A stretch of DNA of 64,000 nucleotides, taken from the NCBI GenBank assembly GCA_002205965.3, contig NADL03000517.1:1426001-1490000 (forward strand), read 5' to 3'. The DNA comes from Kappaphycus alvarezii (taxonomy: Eukaryota; Rhodophyta; Florideophyceae; Gigartinales; Solieriaceae). Position numbers and translations under genes: made by a program. The notes beneath the pieces were generated by a model. That model did no database searches. It was not told the DNA's origin and saw only the letters and a program-made list of their open reading frames with translations. Shown one piece after another: positions 54,870 through 64,000 of this stretch. Position 1 is the first letter of the stretch. Each line of letters begins with the position of its first letter.

Positions 54870-55900
54870 TCAATGGTTGTCCTGAAGGGGATGTTTGGGT
54901 AGTGTCTCTCTGTCCGCATTTCCTTTCGCGAAATTGAATTCTTCATCTTGTGACGAGTCTGTGTCAGACGAGTCTTCCCGGAGGACATTCACTCGGTCAC
55001 CTCCTTCCCCGTCTTCTTTCTTCTCAAAGGGGGCTTCTTCGCAAATGGCCGCCCTTCTTCCACCGATAGACCGGCACGTAGCATCTGCGTGACCCATATT
55101 TCCACAAAGGGAACAGTGGGTATAACGATGCGGGGTCTTCTCGTAATTCATTGCGTTGTGGCCAAGATCATTACATTAAGAGCATTGACGGACCTTATTA
55201 TTCTCCTTAGGTGCTGAGGATGAATCAGCCCCGTTGTTTCCCGTAGTCTTCTTCAGGAAAAGGGTCAACTTGGAGAGGTCTTCAGATAGAGCGTCTATCT
55301 TGTCTTCGATTTTTCTCGAACTCGAATCCGGACGAATCAGCAGACTTTCCAGCGGAACTTCAGCGGTACGACTCGAAGGACCATATAAAGCTACACGATT
55401 AGAGTGAAAATCTTTCAGCGCCTTGGCGATTCCCGGAAAATCTTTGGATCCCCGGAACGCTAAGAAATGCTGCAATTCCTTATGTCTACAGGCGGCGTTG
55501 CGAAGGAGTCAGAGCCTAGCGATGTTGTTGAACCCCCCCTTCTGGTAGAGGTGTTCAATTTCCCTCTAGGAATGTCTTCTAGCTCAAGCTCAACTTTTAG
55601 AGCTTGGCAGTTAACGTCCTCAGGGTCCTTGTCCTTCACGAAATGCTCGAGAAACTTCTGCTCGACTTCGACGTAGTTTTTCGCTTCGAGGACGAGCTCA
55701 CCATTCGACGCAAATTTATAGTAGCAGAAGTCGAAATCTGCGCCGTCTAGGTATGCGAGGAGAGTAAGAGCTTTCTCCTCGTCGGGTTTGGATGCCATCG
55801 CGACATTTTCAAAGAAAAAGAAGAATTTTCGCACGTCGCTCGTGCCATCCAACCCGACAGCGCTGGCGCTGGGAGTATCGGCCCTGCGCAAGAGTACCAC
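54870..55900 (-). pseudogene. gag: Gypsy 2 gag with two zinc knuckles
   Basis: Frames 55900-55460, 55475-55176 and 55151-54870 belong together. The first has the capsid helices (DEEKALTLLAYLDGADFDF, NYVEVEQKFLEHFV). The second has ALKDFHSNRVALYGPSSRT and a coiled coil (KIEDKIDALSEDLSKLTLFL). The zinc knuckles are CS-stop-CNDLGHNAMNY (TAA at 55176-55178 between the first two Cys) and CSLCGNMGHADATC, a perfect CCHC. An acidic tail follows. The stop sits inside the first knuckle. Confidence 0.78.
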
Positions 55901-55955
55901 ACTGAATACTAGTTTTCAAGTTTTCCAGTGTCCTTATGGACAGTGCTGGTTTCTA

Positions 55956-56190
55956 CGGTACAGTACGGTTTTTAATTTACTTCTGCGACTATTCTGGGTA
56001 ATTAAGTATGGAGAACACATAAACAAACAATACAGTATTTACTCATCTGTCATTTGAACTCGGGTCGAAGATTTAACGATGTGCCCGAAACCTTACAGTA
56101 CAGTGTGTTATACTAATGCCATACAGTAAAGATACTGACGTTGCGGACGTACAGATTTTTTTGCTTTGGGAACATTGTACTGTACAGTAT
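55956..56190. promoter_or_regulatory. GTAC palindromes in the 5' region of the glycosyltransferase
   Basis: GGTACAGTACGG at about 55956-55968, TTACAGTACAGTGTG at about 56094-56108 and TTGTACTGTACAGTAT at about 56175-56190 lie between the gypsy 2 gag and the glycosyltransferase start. The last copy is about 170 bases upstream of the chosen Met at 56362. This is a candidate promoter element. Confidence 0.5.
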
Positions 56191-56361
56191 CGTTATATCA
56201 CATGTCCGTGAGGGGCATCCCTGCCCCTTCTCCTAAACAGATTGAGTGCATCCTCGTTCCGCTGCTTCTGACACTGCTTCCTTCGACCTCAACACGGCCT
56301 TTTGGGTCTACTCGAGCCCATTACAATCAAGCGCCAGTTATACACCGTGAATCTCCTTCTC

Positions 56362-57574
56362 ATGGACCGCCGACGACGCCAGATCCCCAGGCCATTTTCC
56401 AAACCTTCCTTTCGTCTCCCACGACGTACCGTGCAGCTCGTTCGTCGCCTTGTCGAAACCCAAAATTTGCAGCATCTTCTTGTAGCGCTCATCCTGTTCC
56501 TCCTCTTTATCCTTTTAATTCTCACCCTCACTTCCGATGATAACATCTCCGCTTCTTACTCCTCGATCCTTTCCACCAATGTCTCCGCCTCTAAACCGAA
56601 CCCTCCCGCTTCGTTTGGAACACATGCCGTCACAGGGTCCATCCATGACCTGGAGCGATTGCTGCAGCCGTTACTAACAACAGCGCTCACGGAAATCTGG
56701 TCATCACCATTGCTGTGAATTACGCTTACCGAAAGTTAGCCCTCAATTTTGTCTGCAATCTGAAGCGACTGCATCTTACTAACTACATCATCCTAGCCAT
56801 GGACAAAGCTGTTTATCACTATTTGGCTGGCCGACGCGCTCAGGTCTTCTTTTATGATGATTCCCCACGCATCTCCCGACGTTTACTTTCGGAGAGAGAT
56901 ATTTCCGCCGAGACATCCCGCGACCGCGAAGACGTCTTTGGAACCGCATCTTTCATTGAGACGTCGCGTCGCAAGTCCTTGCTAGTTCTCAAGGTTCTAC
57001 GTCTGGGCTATTCAGTTGTTTTCTCCGATGTTGACGTCGTATGGATCCAGAACCCTGTTCCACACCTTCTTGAGTACGACTCGGGGACTTTGTCATCCAA
57101 TCTGATCGCGCCCACAATAACAAGGACACGGCTTTGAATTACAATATCAACTCTGGATTCTATCTAGTTCGGTCCTCAAAGCGTGCCGTCACTGCCCTGC
57201 AAGCCATTGTCAAGTATGCCACGGCCATTCGCCGCTCCGAACAGAAGGCGTTTAATTACGTTCTATGCGGTGCTTTCAAAGATCATCATGCCGGCCCGGG
57301 AATTCGCGTCGGCGCAAATGAATGTTCATATCGGAGCATTGGTGCCACGGCAAAGCTGCTCTCTTTGGAAATGTTTCCAAATGGCAGCGACCAATCTTTA
57401 TGGAGCAATGCAACCAGTGCTTTTGTGGAGAGGTACCCTAAAGTGGTGGCTGTGCATGCAAATTACGTTGCAGGCAGTTCCGAAAAAGTTCAGCGGATAA
57501 AGGATATGGGGTTTTGGTTCCATTCCGAGGAATCGCTAAGCATCGACGAATGTGCACGTCTCCCAAGTCGGTAG
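56362..57574 (+). CDS. Type II membrane glycosyltransferase (Nucleotid_trans, GT77-like), two frameshifts
   Basis: The N-terminal frame starts at MDRRRRQIPRPF (56362; MGLL at 56302 is an alternative). It has one membrane anchor (LLVALILFLLFILLILTL, about residues 37-54), then shifts near 56680 into NLVITIAVNYAYRKLALNFV and YIILAMDKAVYHYLAGRRAQ. LRLGYSVVFSDVDVVWIQNP holds the DVD metal- and nucleotide-sugar-binding motif. A second shift at GGGG (57083-57086) leads to YNINSGFYLVRSSKRAVTAL and MFPNGSDQSLW, ending at 57574. This order is typical of the Nucleotid_trans family (plant arabinosyl- and xylosyltransferases), so a Golgi wall-glycan role is inferred. Both shifts may be consensus errors. 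The total is about 400 residues. Confidence 0.8.
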
Positions 57575-57789
57575 GGGTCCGGCATTTCCCGACTAGAGGA
57601 GACATCATTCTCCGTCCCGATTTGTTTAAAAGGACCCAGTCCCTAAAACGCAGACTGGCTCGAGGCCATACGCAGGCTGTAGGACGTGACACGTAAGGCG
57701 ATTGTTTACTGATGATGCTTCTCCGGATTCCGATCTCGAGATCCACCGCCAAGACAGATGTCGCCATTTCGACGCCATTGTCTCATGTA
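57575..57789. other. 3'-to-3' intergenic space
   Basis: 215 bases between the glycosyltransferase and NDUFA9 stops. No GTAC palindrome and no gene are seen, in contrast with the 5' intergenic spaces of this island. Confidence 0.6.
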
Positions 57790-58838
57790 CTAATCCACGT
57801 AAAACAAGCTACTACGATCACCGCCACGTCTAAATCTTCGCAAAACTTCCGCGCCCACATCCGAGTCAATGCTCATGGCGAAGCAATCCAAGTCTTCAAA
57901 GCGCATCACGCCCTCTTTTTTCGGTATCTAAAATCCTCTCCGCCGTTTCAACCTTAACACTGTCCTCCGTATACAATGGATACGGATTAACAAGTGGCAA
58001 CCTAAGGCTCGCCATTTTCGTACCAAATTGCATTACTGTAGCGGGTACTGGAAGGAATCTGGCCTCCCTCTTGGTCTTTGTGCATACCAACTTGTAGAGG
58101 TCCATCACAGTCATAACATCAGGGCCTGCTAGTTCTACGGTCTTCCCCACAAAGCGCTCGGGATCCCTGGCAGCAGCGACGACAACACTGGCAACATCAT
58201 TGACCCAGACGGGCTGTATACGTGATTCACCATCGTCCGCCATGGGAATAAACGGCAACTGCATGACGTTATTTGCCATCCTCGTAAGCAGTCGATCTTC
58301 AGCACCGAACATATCCGCGGGGCGAACAATAGTAGCATCCGGATAGATATGTCTGATAGCTCTCTCCCCTCCATCTTTGTCTTCATCCACTCACTCGTAC
58401 AGTCCTTCAACGGAGGCACCGTGGATACATGAACAAAGTGTTCAACGCCTTCCTCTCTCGCAATCTCCGCCATTCTTTTCGTAGAGTCAACATGAACATC
58501 CGCAAACTTAAATTCAGCGTTTCAAAATGTTTTCCAATAAGGTTGATGGCGACACCCGAGCCTCGTAACGCATCGCGGACGGAATCCTCATCACGGAGTT
58601 CAAACGGTACGGGAACGACCTGGCCCAGATCACCCATGACTTTGAGGGCGGAATACAATTCATCGCCGCGAAATGGCACGGTCACTTGAGACCCGATGCG
58701 GCCTAATTGGTTTGTCACGTAGCGACCCAAAAACCCGGTGGAACCAAAGACGGTGGCAGCGATACCTGACACAGAGGATCGACCTCCGGAACCACGCGCG
58801 GCAAGAGATGCTGCGGCGGTGAGGGTTGACGATGCCAT
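57790..58838 (-). CDS. NDUFA9: NDUFA9-like subunit of mitochondrial complex I (39 kDa), three frameshifts
   Basis: An atypical short-chain dehydrogenase-fold subunit of NADH:ubiquinone oxidoreductase that binds NADPH. Start Met at 58838. Residues 1-25 are Ala/Ser/Arg-rich, as in a mitochondrial presequence. ATVFGSTGFLGRYVTNQLGR is the Rossmann Gly motif. LKVMGDLGQVVPVPFELRDE and VAINLIGKHFETLN follow. After a shift near 58515 come FADVHVDSTKRMAEIAREEG and EHFVHVSTVPPL, then after a shift in CCCC (58366-58369) IYPDATIVRPADMFGAEDRL. A last shift at AAA (57898-57900) leads to LDCFAMSIDSDVGAEVLRRF, with the stop at 57790-57792. About 350 residues is normal. It is convergent with the glycosyltransferase and divergent from EF4. 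Confidence 0.86.
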
Positions 58839-59048
58839 GGCTGTGGAGGAATGCGTCGATAGGGGGGTAAAAGCGGGGGATGCTGCGAAATAGGGGAGAG
58901 ATGGTCGAGCTATGCTAGCATTGGATTAAAGTCAAAAATAATAGCAACTCTGTTTAGTGGTTTTTTATGTTTGTTCTGTAAGCATAATTACAGTAAGGTT
59001 GTATTCAACTATACTTTCCACGGACCAGCTATTAAAGACTCTACCGAA

Positions 59049-59091
59049 CTGTACAGTACTGTACACTGAAGTGCAGTACGTACAGTATGTT
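59049..59091. promoter_or_regulatory. GTAC palindrome cluster in the divergent NDUFA9/EF4 promoter region
   Basis: CTGTACAGTACTGTACACTG and then GCAGTACGTACAGTATG lie about 210 bases from the NDUFA9 start and about 235 from the EF4 start at 59325. A further ACCGTACAG is near 59146. It sits near the middle of a roughly 490-base divergent intergenic space, so it could serve both genes. Confidence 0.55.
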
Positions 59092-59324
59092 ACGGGCAAA
59101 TCGATCCACTTGGCATTAGTCATGGCGAATCACTAAAGCTCTGGCTACCGTACAGATTGAGCCGGAGGTCATCGTCCCAATTGTACTTCCGCGCATTCCA
59201 ATTATTGCTTGCCTACCAACGCTCTAGTCAGCTGAAACTCGGTCGACTGAATCCTTGAGTGAAGAGAGCAGAAGGGAGAAGAGTGCCTCACTCGGAATTA
59301 GTCCTGACAGCCCTTTCTGGTACA

Positions 59325-61759
59325 ATGAGCCAGGAGCAATTGGCTCCGGCATTTGCGACTCCCAACGGCCACACATTCCGATACAGACTCTCGTCATCCA
59401 AGTCGCCCTTTGTTCGCGTTTCTCAGCCCTCCGTTACATGCCCTCTACCCATCACACCATCTTACTCCAGACGCCCCAGTCATGTGCTTCGCCTCCCCAC
59501 AATTTCCGTCGCCAACGAAGCAAGACCAAAGGATAAAAGCCGCTTCGGCTATTCAACTGAACAACCAGTATGTCAGTGTTCCTGCCGAACGTATCCGCAA
59601 TATCAGTATTATTGCACACATTGATCACGGCAAAAGCACTCTCGCCGACCGCCTTCTCGAAGTAACCGGAACAGTTTCGGCCAGAGATATGAAGGACCAA
59701 TACATGGATACCAATGATTGAGCGGGACCGAGGTATCACCATTAAGCTCAACGCAGCTCGTATGAATTATATTAATCCTCGTGATGGACTTAATTACGTT
59801 ATTCATTTGATTGATACTCCGGGTCATGTCGACTTTACGTTTGAAGTATCCCGCTCGTTGGAGGCTTGTGAGGGTGCTCTGTTGGTTGTCGATGCGTCTC
59901 AGGGCGTTGAGGCCCAGACCCTTGCTAATGTGTATTTGGCACTAGATGCCAATTTGGAGATGATCCCCGTGCTTAACAAGATTGATCTCCCTGGCGCAGA
60001 ACCAGACAGGGTAGGTCGTGAAATTGAGGAGGTCATCGGATTAGATGTGTCGAATGCCATTCTTGCATCCGCCAAGGCTGGCATTGGTATTGATGAGATC
60101 ATGGACGGTATTATTGAATACATCCCTCCTCCTCCCGATAATTCCTCTTCTCCCCTTCGCGCGTTGATTTTTGATTCTTACTACGATCCGTACAGAGGCG
60201 TCGTTGTATATTTTAGAATTGTTGATGGACAGATCAGAAAAGGAGACAAAATTAAGTTTATGGTAACCGGGAAAGAGTTTTACGCAGAGGAAATCGGAGT
60301 CATGACCCCCGATCAGCAACAGGTCGAGACACTCAGATCTGGAGAGATTGGCTACATTATAGCGGGCGTTAAAACAGTCGAAGACGCCCGTGTGGGGGAT
60401 ACAATCACGTCAGGTACCAAACCTGCAGAGGAGCCCTACCGGGCTACAAGAAGCAAAACCAATGCTCTTTGCGGGATTGTTTCCTGTCGACAGTGAGCAA
60501 TATAACCATCTCAAGGATTCCTTGGAGAAGCTCAAGCTGAATGACGCTGCCCTACAGTTCGAAGTTGAAAATTCCGCTGCAATGGGTTTTGGCTTTCGAT
60601 GTGGCTTTCTAGGGCTTTTGCACATGGATGTCGTGCAGGAGCGATTAGAGCGTGAGTACAACTTGGACATAATCACACTTCCCCATCTGTGTGGTACTCA
60701 GTGAAGCCTACCAAAGGGGATGAATTTTCTTGGACAATCCAGCAGACTTGCCTGAGGCAACGAAGCGAGAATATATATCCGAACCTTACTGCAAAGTTGA
60801 GATAATTACCCCTGAAGAATATGTTGGAACGGTACGTTGTGAATATTCAATATTGAGACCATATCTCCCAAGTTGATAAGGGGTATTTCTAACATCTCCT
60901 TTGTTTGTGTGGTGGAGGCAATGCTTCTACATTTGTTTTGTTCTCGCTTGGTGGGCACAGCTCATGGAGCTATCGCAAAATAGACGGGGCGAATACGTTG
61001 ACATGAGGTATCTCGTTCAAGGTCGGACAACCTTGGTGTATGACATGCCTCTGGCCGAATTGTTAATGATTCTTTGATCATCTGAAATCACGTTCCAAGG
61101 GTTACGCGTCAATGGAATATTCTTTCATTGCTACCGCAAAATAACCTGGTGCGACTCGACGTCGCTATCAATGGCGAGTCAGTAGATGCGCTTTCATGCA
61201 TTGTTCATCAAGACAAGTCCTACGTGGTGGGCAAAGCATTGGTGACAAAGTTGAAGGAAATCGTTCCGCGTGCTCAGTTCAAAATCCTATACAAGCAAGG
61301 ATTGGGGCCAAAGTGGTTGCAGTCAGCATATATCTGCTCTGAAAAAAGGTAAGGTGAAACTTGGATTGACAACCTTTGGGCTCAGTCTCAGATATCCGGC
61401 TGGAACAGTTGAGTCAACTTTGGAGCTAACCTACACAATTTTTCTTTACTCCTTGCTGCGCAACTCCGGCAGATGTGACCGCAAAGTACGTTTTCAAATT
61501 TCACGAATGATTCCAAAGTCATCTTTTGTGTGGACATATTAGTACTAACGTGACTCCATTATCTGTCTGTGCTCACTAATCTGTGGACTTTCCGGAAAAA
61601 ACCAGGTGCTACGGTGGTGATATCTCTCGGAAAAAGAAGCTGATCCAAAAACAGGCAGCGTAAGAAGAGAAGAAGGCTGTAGGAAAAGTGAACGTGCCTC
61701 AGGAGGCATTCAAAGCATGCTCTCCATCAATGGTGATTAGATGTATCAAAGCTGTTTGA
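59325..61759 (+). CDS. LEPA: Plastid-type elongation factor 4 (LepA GTPase), frameshifted, two likely introns
   Basis: Ribosome-bound back-translocation GTPase. I prefer Met 59325, because its frame gives a basic, Ser-rich, Phe-containing transit peptide ([20 protein letters not shown]). Core motifs: [16 protein letters not shown] (G1), [14 protein letters not shown] (G2), [20 protein letters not shown] (G3), [12 protein letters not shown] (G4), [12 protein letters not shown] (G5), then [45 protein letters not shown] and [20 protein letters not shown] and [20 protein letters not shown] match the cyanobacterial/plastid branch, not mitochondrial GUF1. Frame shifts lie near 59530, 59715, 60440, 60690, 60750 and 61050-61330. 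A TAA follows QKQAA near 61660. Mutated or misassembled; a single-copy essential-type gene makes errors plausible. Confidence 0.85.
60832..60960 (+). other. Intron 1 of EF4/LepA
   Basis: GTACGT donor at 60832 and TGGGCACAG acceptor ending at 60960. Removing the 129 bases joins PEEYVGT to [12 protein letters not shown] in phase 0, as the family requires. A run of C/T-poor sequence precedes the AG. It is the best-supported intron of the window. Confidence 0.75.
61346..61605 (+). other. Intron 2 of EF4/LepA (probable)
   Basis: AAAAAAG/GTAAGG donor and AAACCAG/G acceptor give a 260-base intron. Splicing joins the helix before it to [11 protein letters not shown], the conserved C-terminal domain block. 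Exact phase is uncertain because frames shift nearby. Confidence 0.6.
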
Positions 61760-61810
61760 ATGACGAAAAGTTTTGCGGCTGTCCGACCTGGGACAAACCT
61801 GTGTAGCGTA

Positions 61811-63060
61811 TTACAGGAGACCTTTTTGCCGAAACCTCCCTGAAATTGATATCAAGTAGGAGTATGGAGTGATAATATAACAAAGAAAAGACATGTCAGG
61901 GAAAAGGCATGCACTGAGAATGATTTCCATGCGACAAAGTGAATTCAGAGGTTGAAACGCAGACATGGACCTACCTAACATAGAGTCATTGCCCTCTAAA
62001 CCGCCGCTATGATAGTATATCAAATCCTCACCATCCGTCGCAATTCTGCCTCCTCCACAGCTAGCATAACTTCCTCCCAAGCTTTCGGAGCGTAGACGAG
62101 ATCGAATTGATAATGCGAGCAGCCCTACACATCTCGTGCCAAATGTTCAATTCTCTATCCTGAATATCGGCAAGGTGCCGCGCAAGCGTGGCCTGAGGAC
62201 GCCCGGTAAAACGGCTTGTGTCTCGCCGGACATTTCCTGTAACCATCTCATTTGGCGCACCAAATATCGCTCATCTCCAGATACTGGGACGGCAATCACT
62301 GTGGCGATGTGGTGTAAATGCTTATTAAGATAATAGGCGGTGGTGCCTGTACCGGCGGGAAGGAAAAAGAAAGGACGTTTCAAGGCTAGGCGGGTAGATT
62401 GACGCAGTTGTGTGATTTGTTGAACGAGTTCATTGGCCAAGTCTTTAATGCCTGGTTCTGCGAGTGGTGTAGCGGCGCCCTGAGGAATGATGAGGGTATT
62501 TTCAGGGGGTTTCAAAAAGCGGTGGAGGTTGTGAATGGCGATTGGGGACGCGATCTGAGAAAAGGGGTTTGATAGGTGGAGGAGGAGAGAGAGATGTGAT
62601 GCATGCCTAGAGCGAGGGCGCGGGAAAAGTTGCCGGGGAGTTGGGAGAGATTTGGAGGTTGAGGACGGGTGATGTAGGAGAAGGGGATACGCAGGTGGCG
62701 GGAGAGTGCGGCGAGGGCGAGCATGTTGTTGGAGTGGGGGCCTCCGTAGGAGACGAGGGTGGAGGGCGAGGGTTTTGCGTGAAGAAGGGAGTATAATTTG
62801 CGTGCTTTGTTGGCATGTAGAGGGGGAAGGTGTAATAAGTCGTCACGTTTCACGTAAATGGGACGATTGCGAAAGGTTAGGCGGGATAAAGGGGTCGGGG
62901 TAGTGCATGTTGGAATGGTGCGAGGGAAACGAGGGTGGCGGAGAGGTGGAGGGAGTGGGGGATGTAGGGGAAGGAGGAAGGCGGGAGGGGATGGTGTGGG
63001 AGACAGTTGAGGCGGTGTGTTGTGGATGCGGTGGTGATAAGGACGCGAATGAATTGGCAT
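61811..63060 (-). CDS. PLP-dependent ACC deaminase / D-cysteine desulfhydrase-like enzyme, frameshifted
   Basis: The fold type II PLP family cleaves ACC or D-cysteine; the substrate cannot be told from sequence alone. The start is taken as Met 63060. The first 60 residues are Pro/His/Thr-rich and poorly conserved, perhaps targeting. Core: RPIYVKRDDLLHL, HANKARKLYSLL (PLP-binding Lys in NKARKL), LVSYGGPHSNNMLALAALSR and QLPGNFSRALALGMHH. After a shift at a five-base A run (62514-62518) come LIIPQGAATPLAEPGIKDLA and FFLPAGTGTTAYYLNKHL (phosphate-binding GTGTT), then frame changes near 62200 and 62060 to LVYAPKAWEEVM and DLIYYHSGGLEGNDSM. A possible intron (61840-61974) precedes the last nine residues and stop at 61811. 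It is convergent with EF4, 51 bases away. Confidence 0.82.
61840..61974 (-). other. Possible small intron of the PLP enzyme gene
   Basis: Minus-strand donor TTAG/GTAGGTCC and acceptor AATTTCAG/GG. It is 135 bases long, a multiple of three, and free of in-frame stops, so both spliced and unspliced forms would end at the same TAA (61811-61813). Splicing gives a C-terminus of SMLG followed by RFRQKGLL. Confidence 0.45.
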
Positions 63061-63222
63061 GGTGCGTTTGTGACGATGAGAGGCGTCTCACTCTGTCGCA
63101 CACTCGGTCACTGGAGTTTTGGGAACGGCGGATGGAGGTGACGTGCTAGAAGAGGAATGGTTGATGGGAAGTCGCAGGAGATCAAAGCATTGGAATAAAT
63201 TCATCTTTCGAGCTGGATACAG

Positions 63223-63296
63223 AGTACTGTACTGTACATTGTAAACGGCAGTACATATACTACTGTACAAGAGTACAGAAAGTACTGTACTGTACG
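63223..63296. promoter_or_regulatory. GTAC palindrome cluster upstream of the PLP enzyme gene
   Basis: GAGTACTGTACTGTACATTG, GCAGTACATATACTACTGTA and AAGTACTGTACTGTACGGG lie 160-240 bases upstream of the minus-strand start at 63060. This is the third 5' intergenic space of the host island with such a cluster. Confidence 0.55.
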
Positions 63297-63339
63297 GGCA
63301 TAATCTCAAGACCGGAACTGTCTCGTTCCACATGGATGA

Positions 63340-64000
63340 ATCATACTGTCGCTGAGGAGCATCCTGCCTGAATTAAATATTGCTATTGTACCGTAGTGGC
63401 TCATGCCTCCATGGGTGAAAAGACTTTTTCTCGTCTCTGGAGAGAGGAATTTTCCAAAGTCGTTGACTTTATCATAATCCCTCCTGCCTCAGACCATATG
63501 CTCAGTTTGCGACCAAATTTTCGGAGATCGAGCACGAATCTCTAGTCCAACAACTGACTACATCACGCCCGTGCCGCCTCTCCATGTAATGAACAAACCA
63601 CAGGCATTATTCGCAGCACAATTATATTTCTGTAGACAGGGAACGACGAAACTGTCCTTGGATAAATGAATGTGACACTTTATTTTTGGATATTCCACGA
63701 AGATCTTCGAAACCAGCCATGGCGAAATCTCAGTGATAGTAAGAGACGAGTCAATCACCTGTGGCTTGTGGAACCAAGATGACCACCCACCTCGCTTCAG
63801 CATAGTAATCTCCCGCCATTCACTGTTTCCACAGGACGCAGCCGAATCTACCGTGTCTCTGCAAACACAAAACACTTTCCACCAAAGCATCCATTCTTCA
63901 TTCTACCCATTCTTGACCTCGTTTAAATCCAGAACTTCTGCCGAAACTAGCAATCCAACAATAAAGCATCCACGCTACCCTCCGAAACACTACCCGTAAC
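63340..64000. other. Window end; unidentified frames
   Basis: A minus-strand frame 63558-63890 (110 codons) and a plus-strand frame 63733-63999 (open at the window edge) overlap. Neither shows a motif I know. The plus-strand frame (FSIVISRHSLFPQDAAES; SSFYPFLTSFKSRTSAE) could be the start of a further host gene cut by the edge. Confidence 0.25.

Larger units (their letters stand above)
51298..55900 (-). mobile_element. Second Ty3/gypsy retrotransposon, probably 5'-truncated
   Basis: The minus-strand order is gag, protease, reverse transcriptase, RNase H, integrase, so Ty3/gypsy. It is a different family from the 4.5-9.7 kb element: it has two zinc knuckles, a YLDD catalytic box and no visible chromodomain. 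No LTRs, primer site or polypurine tract were found. The gag frame is open from 55900 and directly abuts the promoter region of the host glycosyltransferase, which suggests truncation. At least three in-frame stops and several shifts inactivate it. Confidence 0.85.

Noticed and set aside
59325..61759. Bacterial contamination suggested by the lepA-like gene
   Set aside because: The gene has GT-AG introns, a transit-peptide-like N-terminus and a eukaryotic NDUFA9 neighbour. It is better explained as a nuclear gene of plastid ancestry.

Overview
The window looks like nuclear DNA of a photosynthetic eukaryote, most likely an intron-poor alga. My best guess is a florideophyte red alga, but the lineage is inferred, not proven. 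The evidence is a plastid-type elongation factor 4 (LepA) and a mitochondrial complex I subunit on the same contig, short GT-AG introns, a compact host-gene island with genes only tens to hundreds of bases apart, and long surroundings made of transposable elements.

Layout. 1-3.1 kb: a GTACAGTAC-rich palindrome cluster, then a PIF/Harbinger transposase (+) facing a Myb/SANT-like partner gene (-). 4.5-9.66 kb: a complete but decayed Ty3/gypsy chromovirus (-) with both LTRs, primer binding site, polypurine tract and a perfect TTAGT target duplication. 11.0-16.7 kb: a young Ty1/copia element (+) with about 99% identical LTRs. 19.3-23.5 kb: a second, different copia polyprotein (-) without recognisable LTRs. 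24-32 kb and 36.8-42.2 kb: AT-rich stretches in which I recognise almost nothing coding. 32.0-33.5 kb and 34.5-36.7 kb: two more convergent Harbinger transposase/Myb pairs. 42.3-47.9 kb: a fourth Harbinger pair apparently split by nested insertions, namely an LTR-like repeat and a complete pogo/Tigger transposon (44.5-47.1 kb) with perfect inverted repeats. 49.4 kb: a tRNA-like Pol III box pair. 51.3-55.9 kb: a second gypsy polyprotein (-), with no LTRs found.

56.2-63.1 kb is the host-gene island: a type II membrane glycosyltransferase (+), an NDUFA9-like complex I subunit (-), plastid EF4/LepA (+) and a PLP-dependent ACC-deaminase/D-cysteine-desulfhydrase-like enzyme (-). They form two convergent pairs around one divergent promoter region.

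Three patterns stand out. (1) Clusters of a GTAC-centred palindrome (core TGTACTGTACAGTACA) lie in all three 5' intergenic spaces of the host island and upstream of several transposon genes, but not in the two 3'-to-3' spaces. This suggests a promoter-associated element. (2) All four Harbinger copies keep the same tail-to-tail transposase/Myb layout, and three have a GC-rich spacer between the convergent ends. (3) Single-base frameshifts, many in homopolymer runs, break nearly every gene, including host genes and the young copia. Part of the apparent pseudogenisation may therefore be consensus error, while in-frame stops in the old elements look like real decay.
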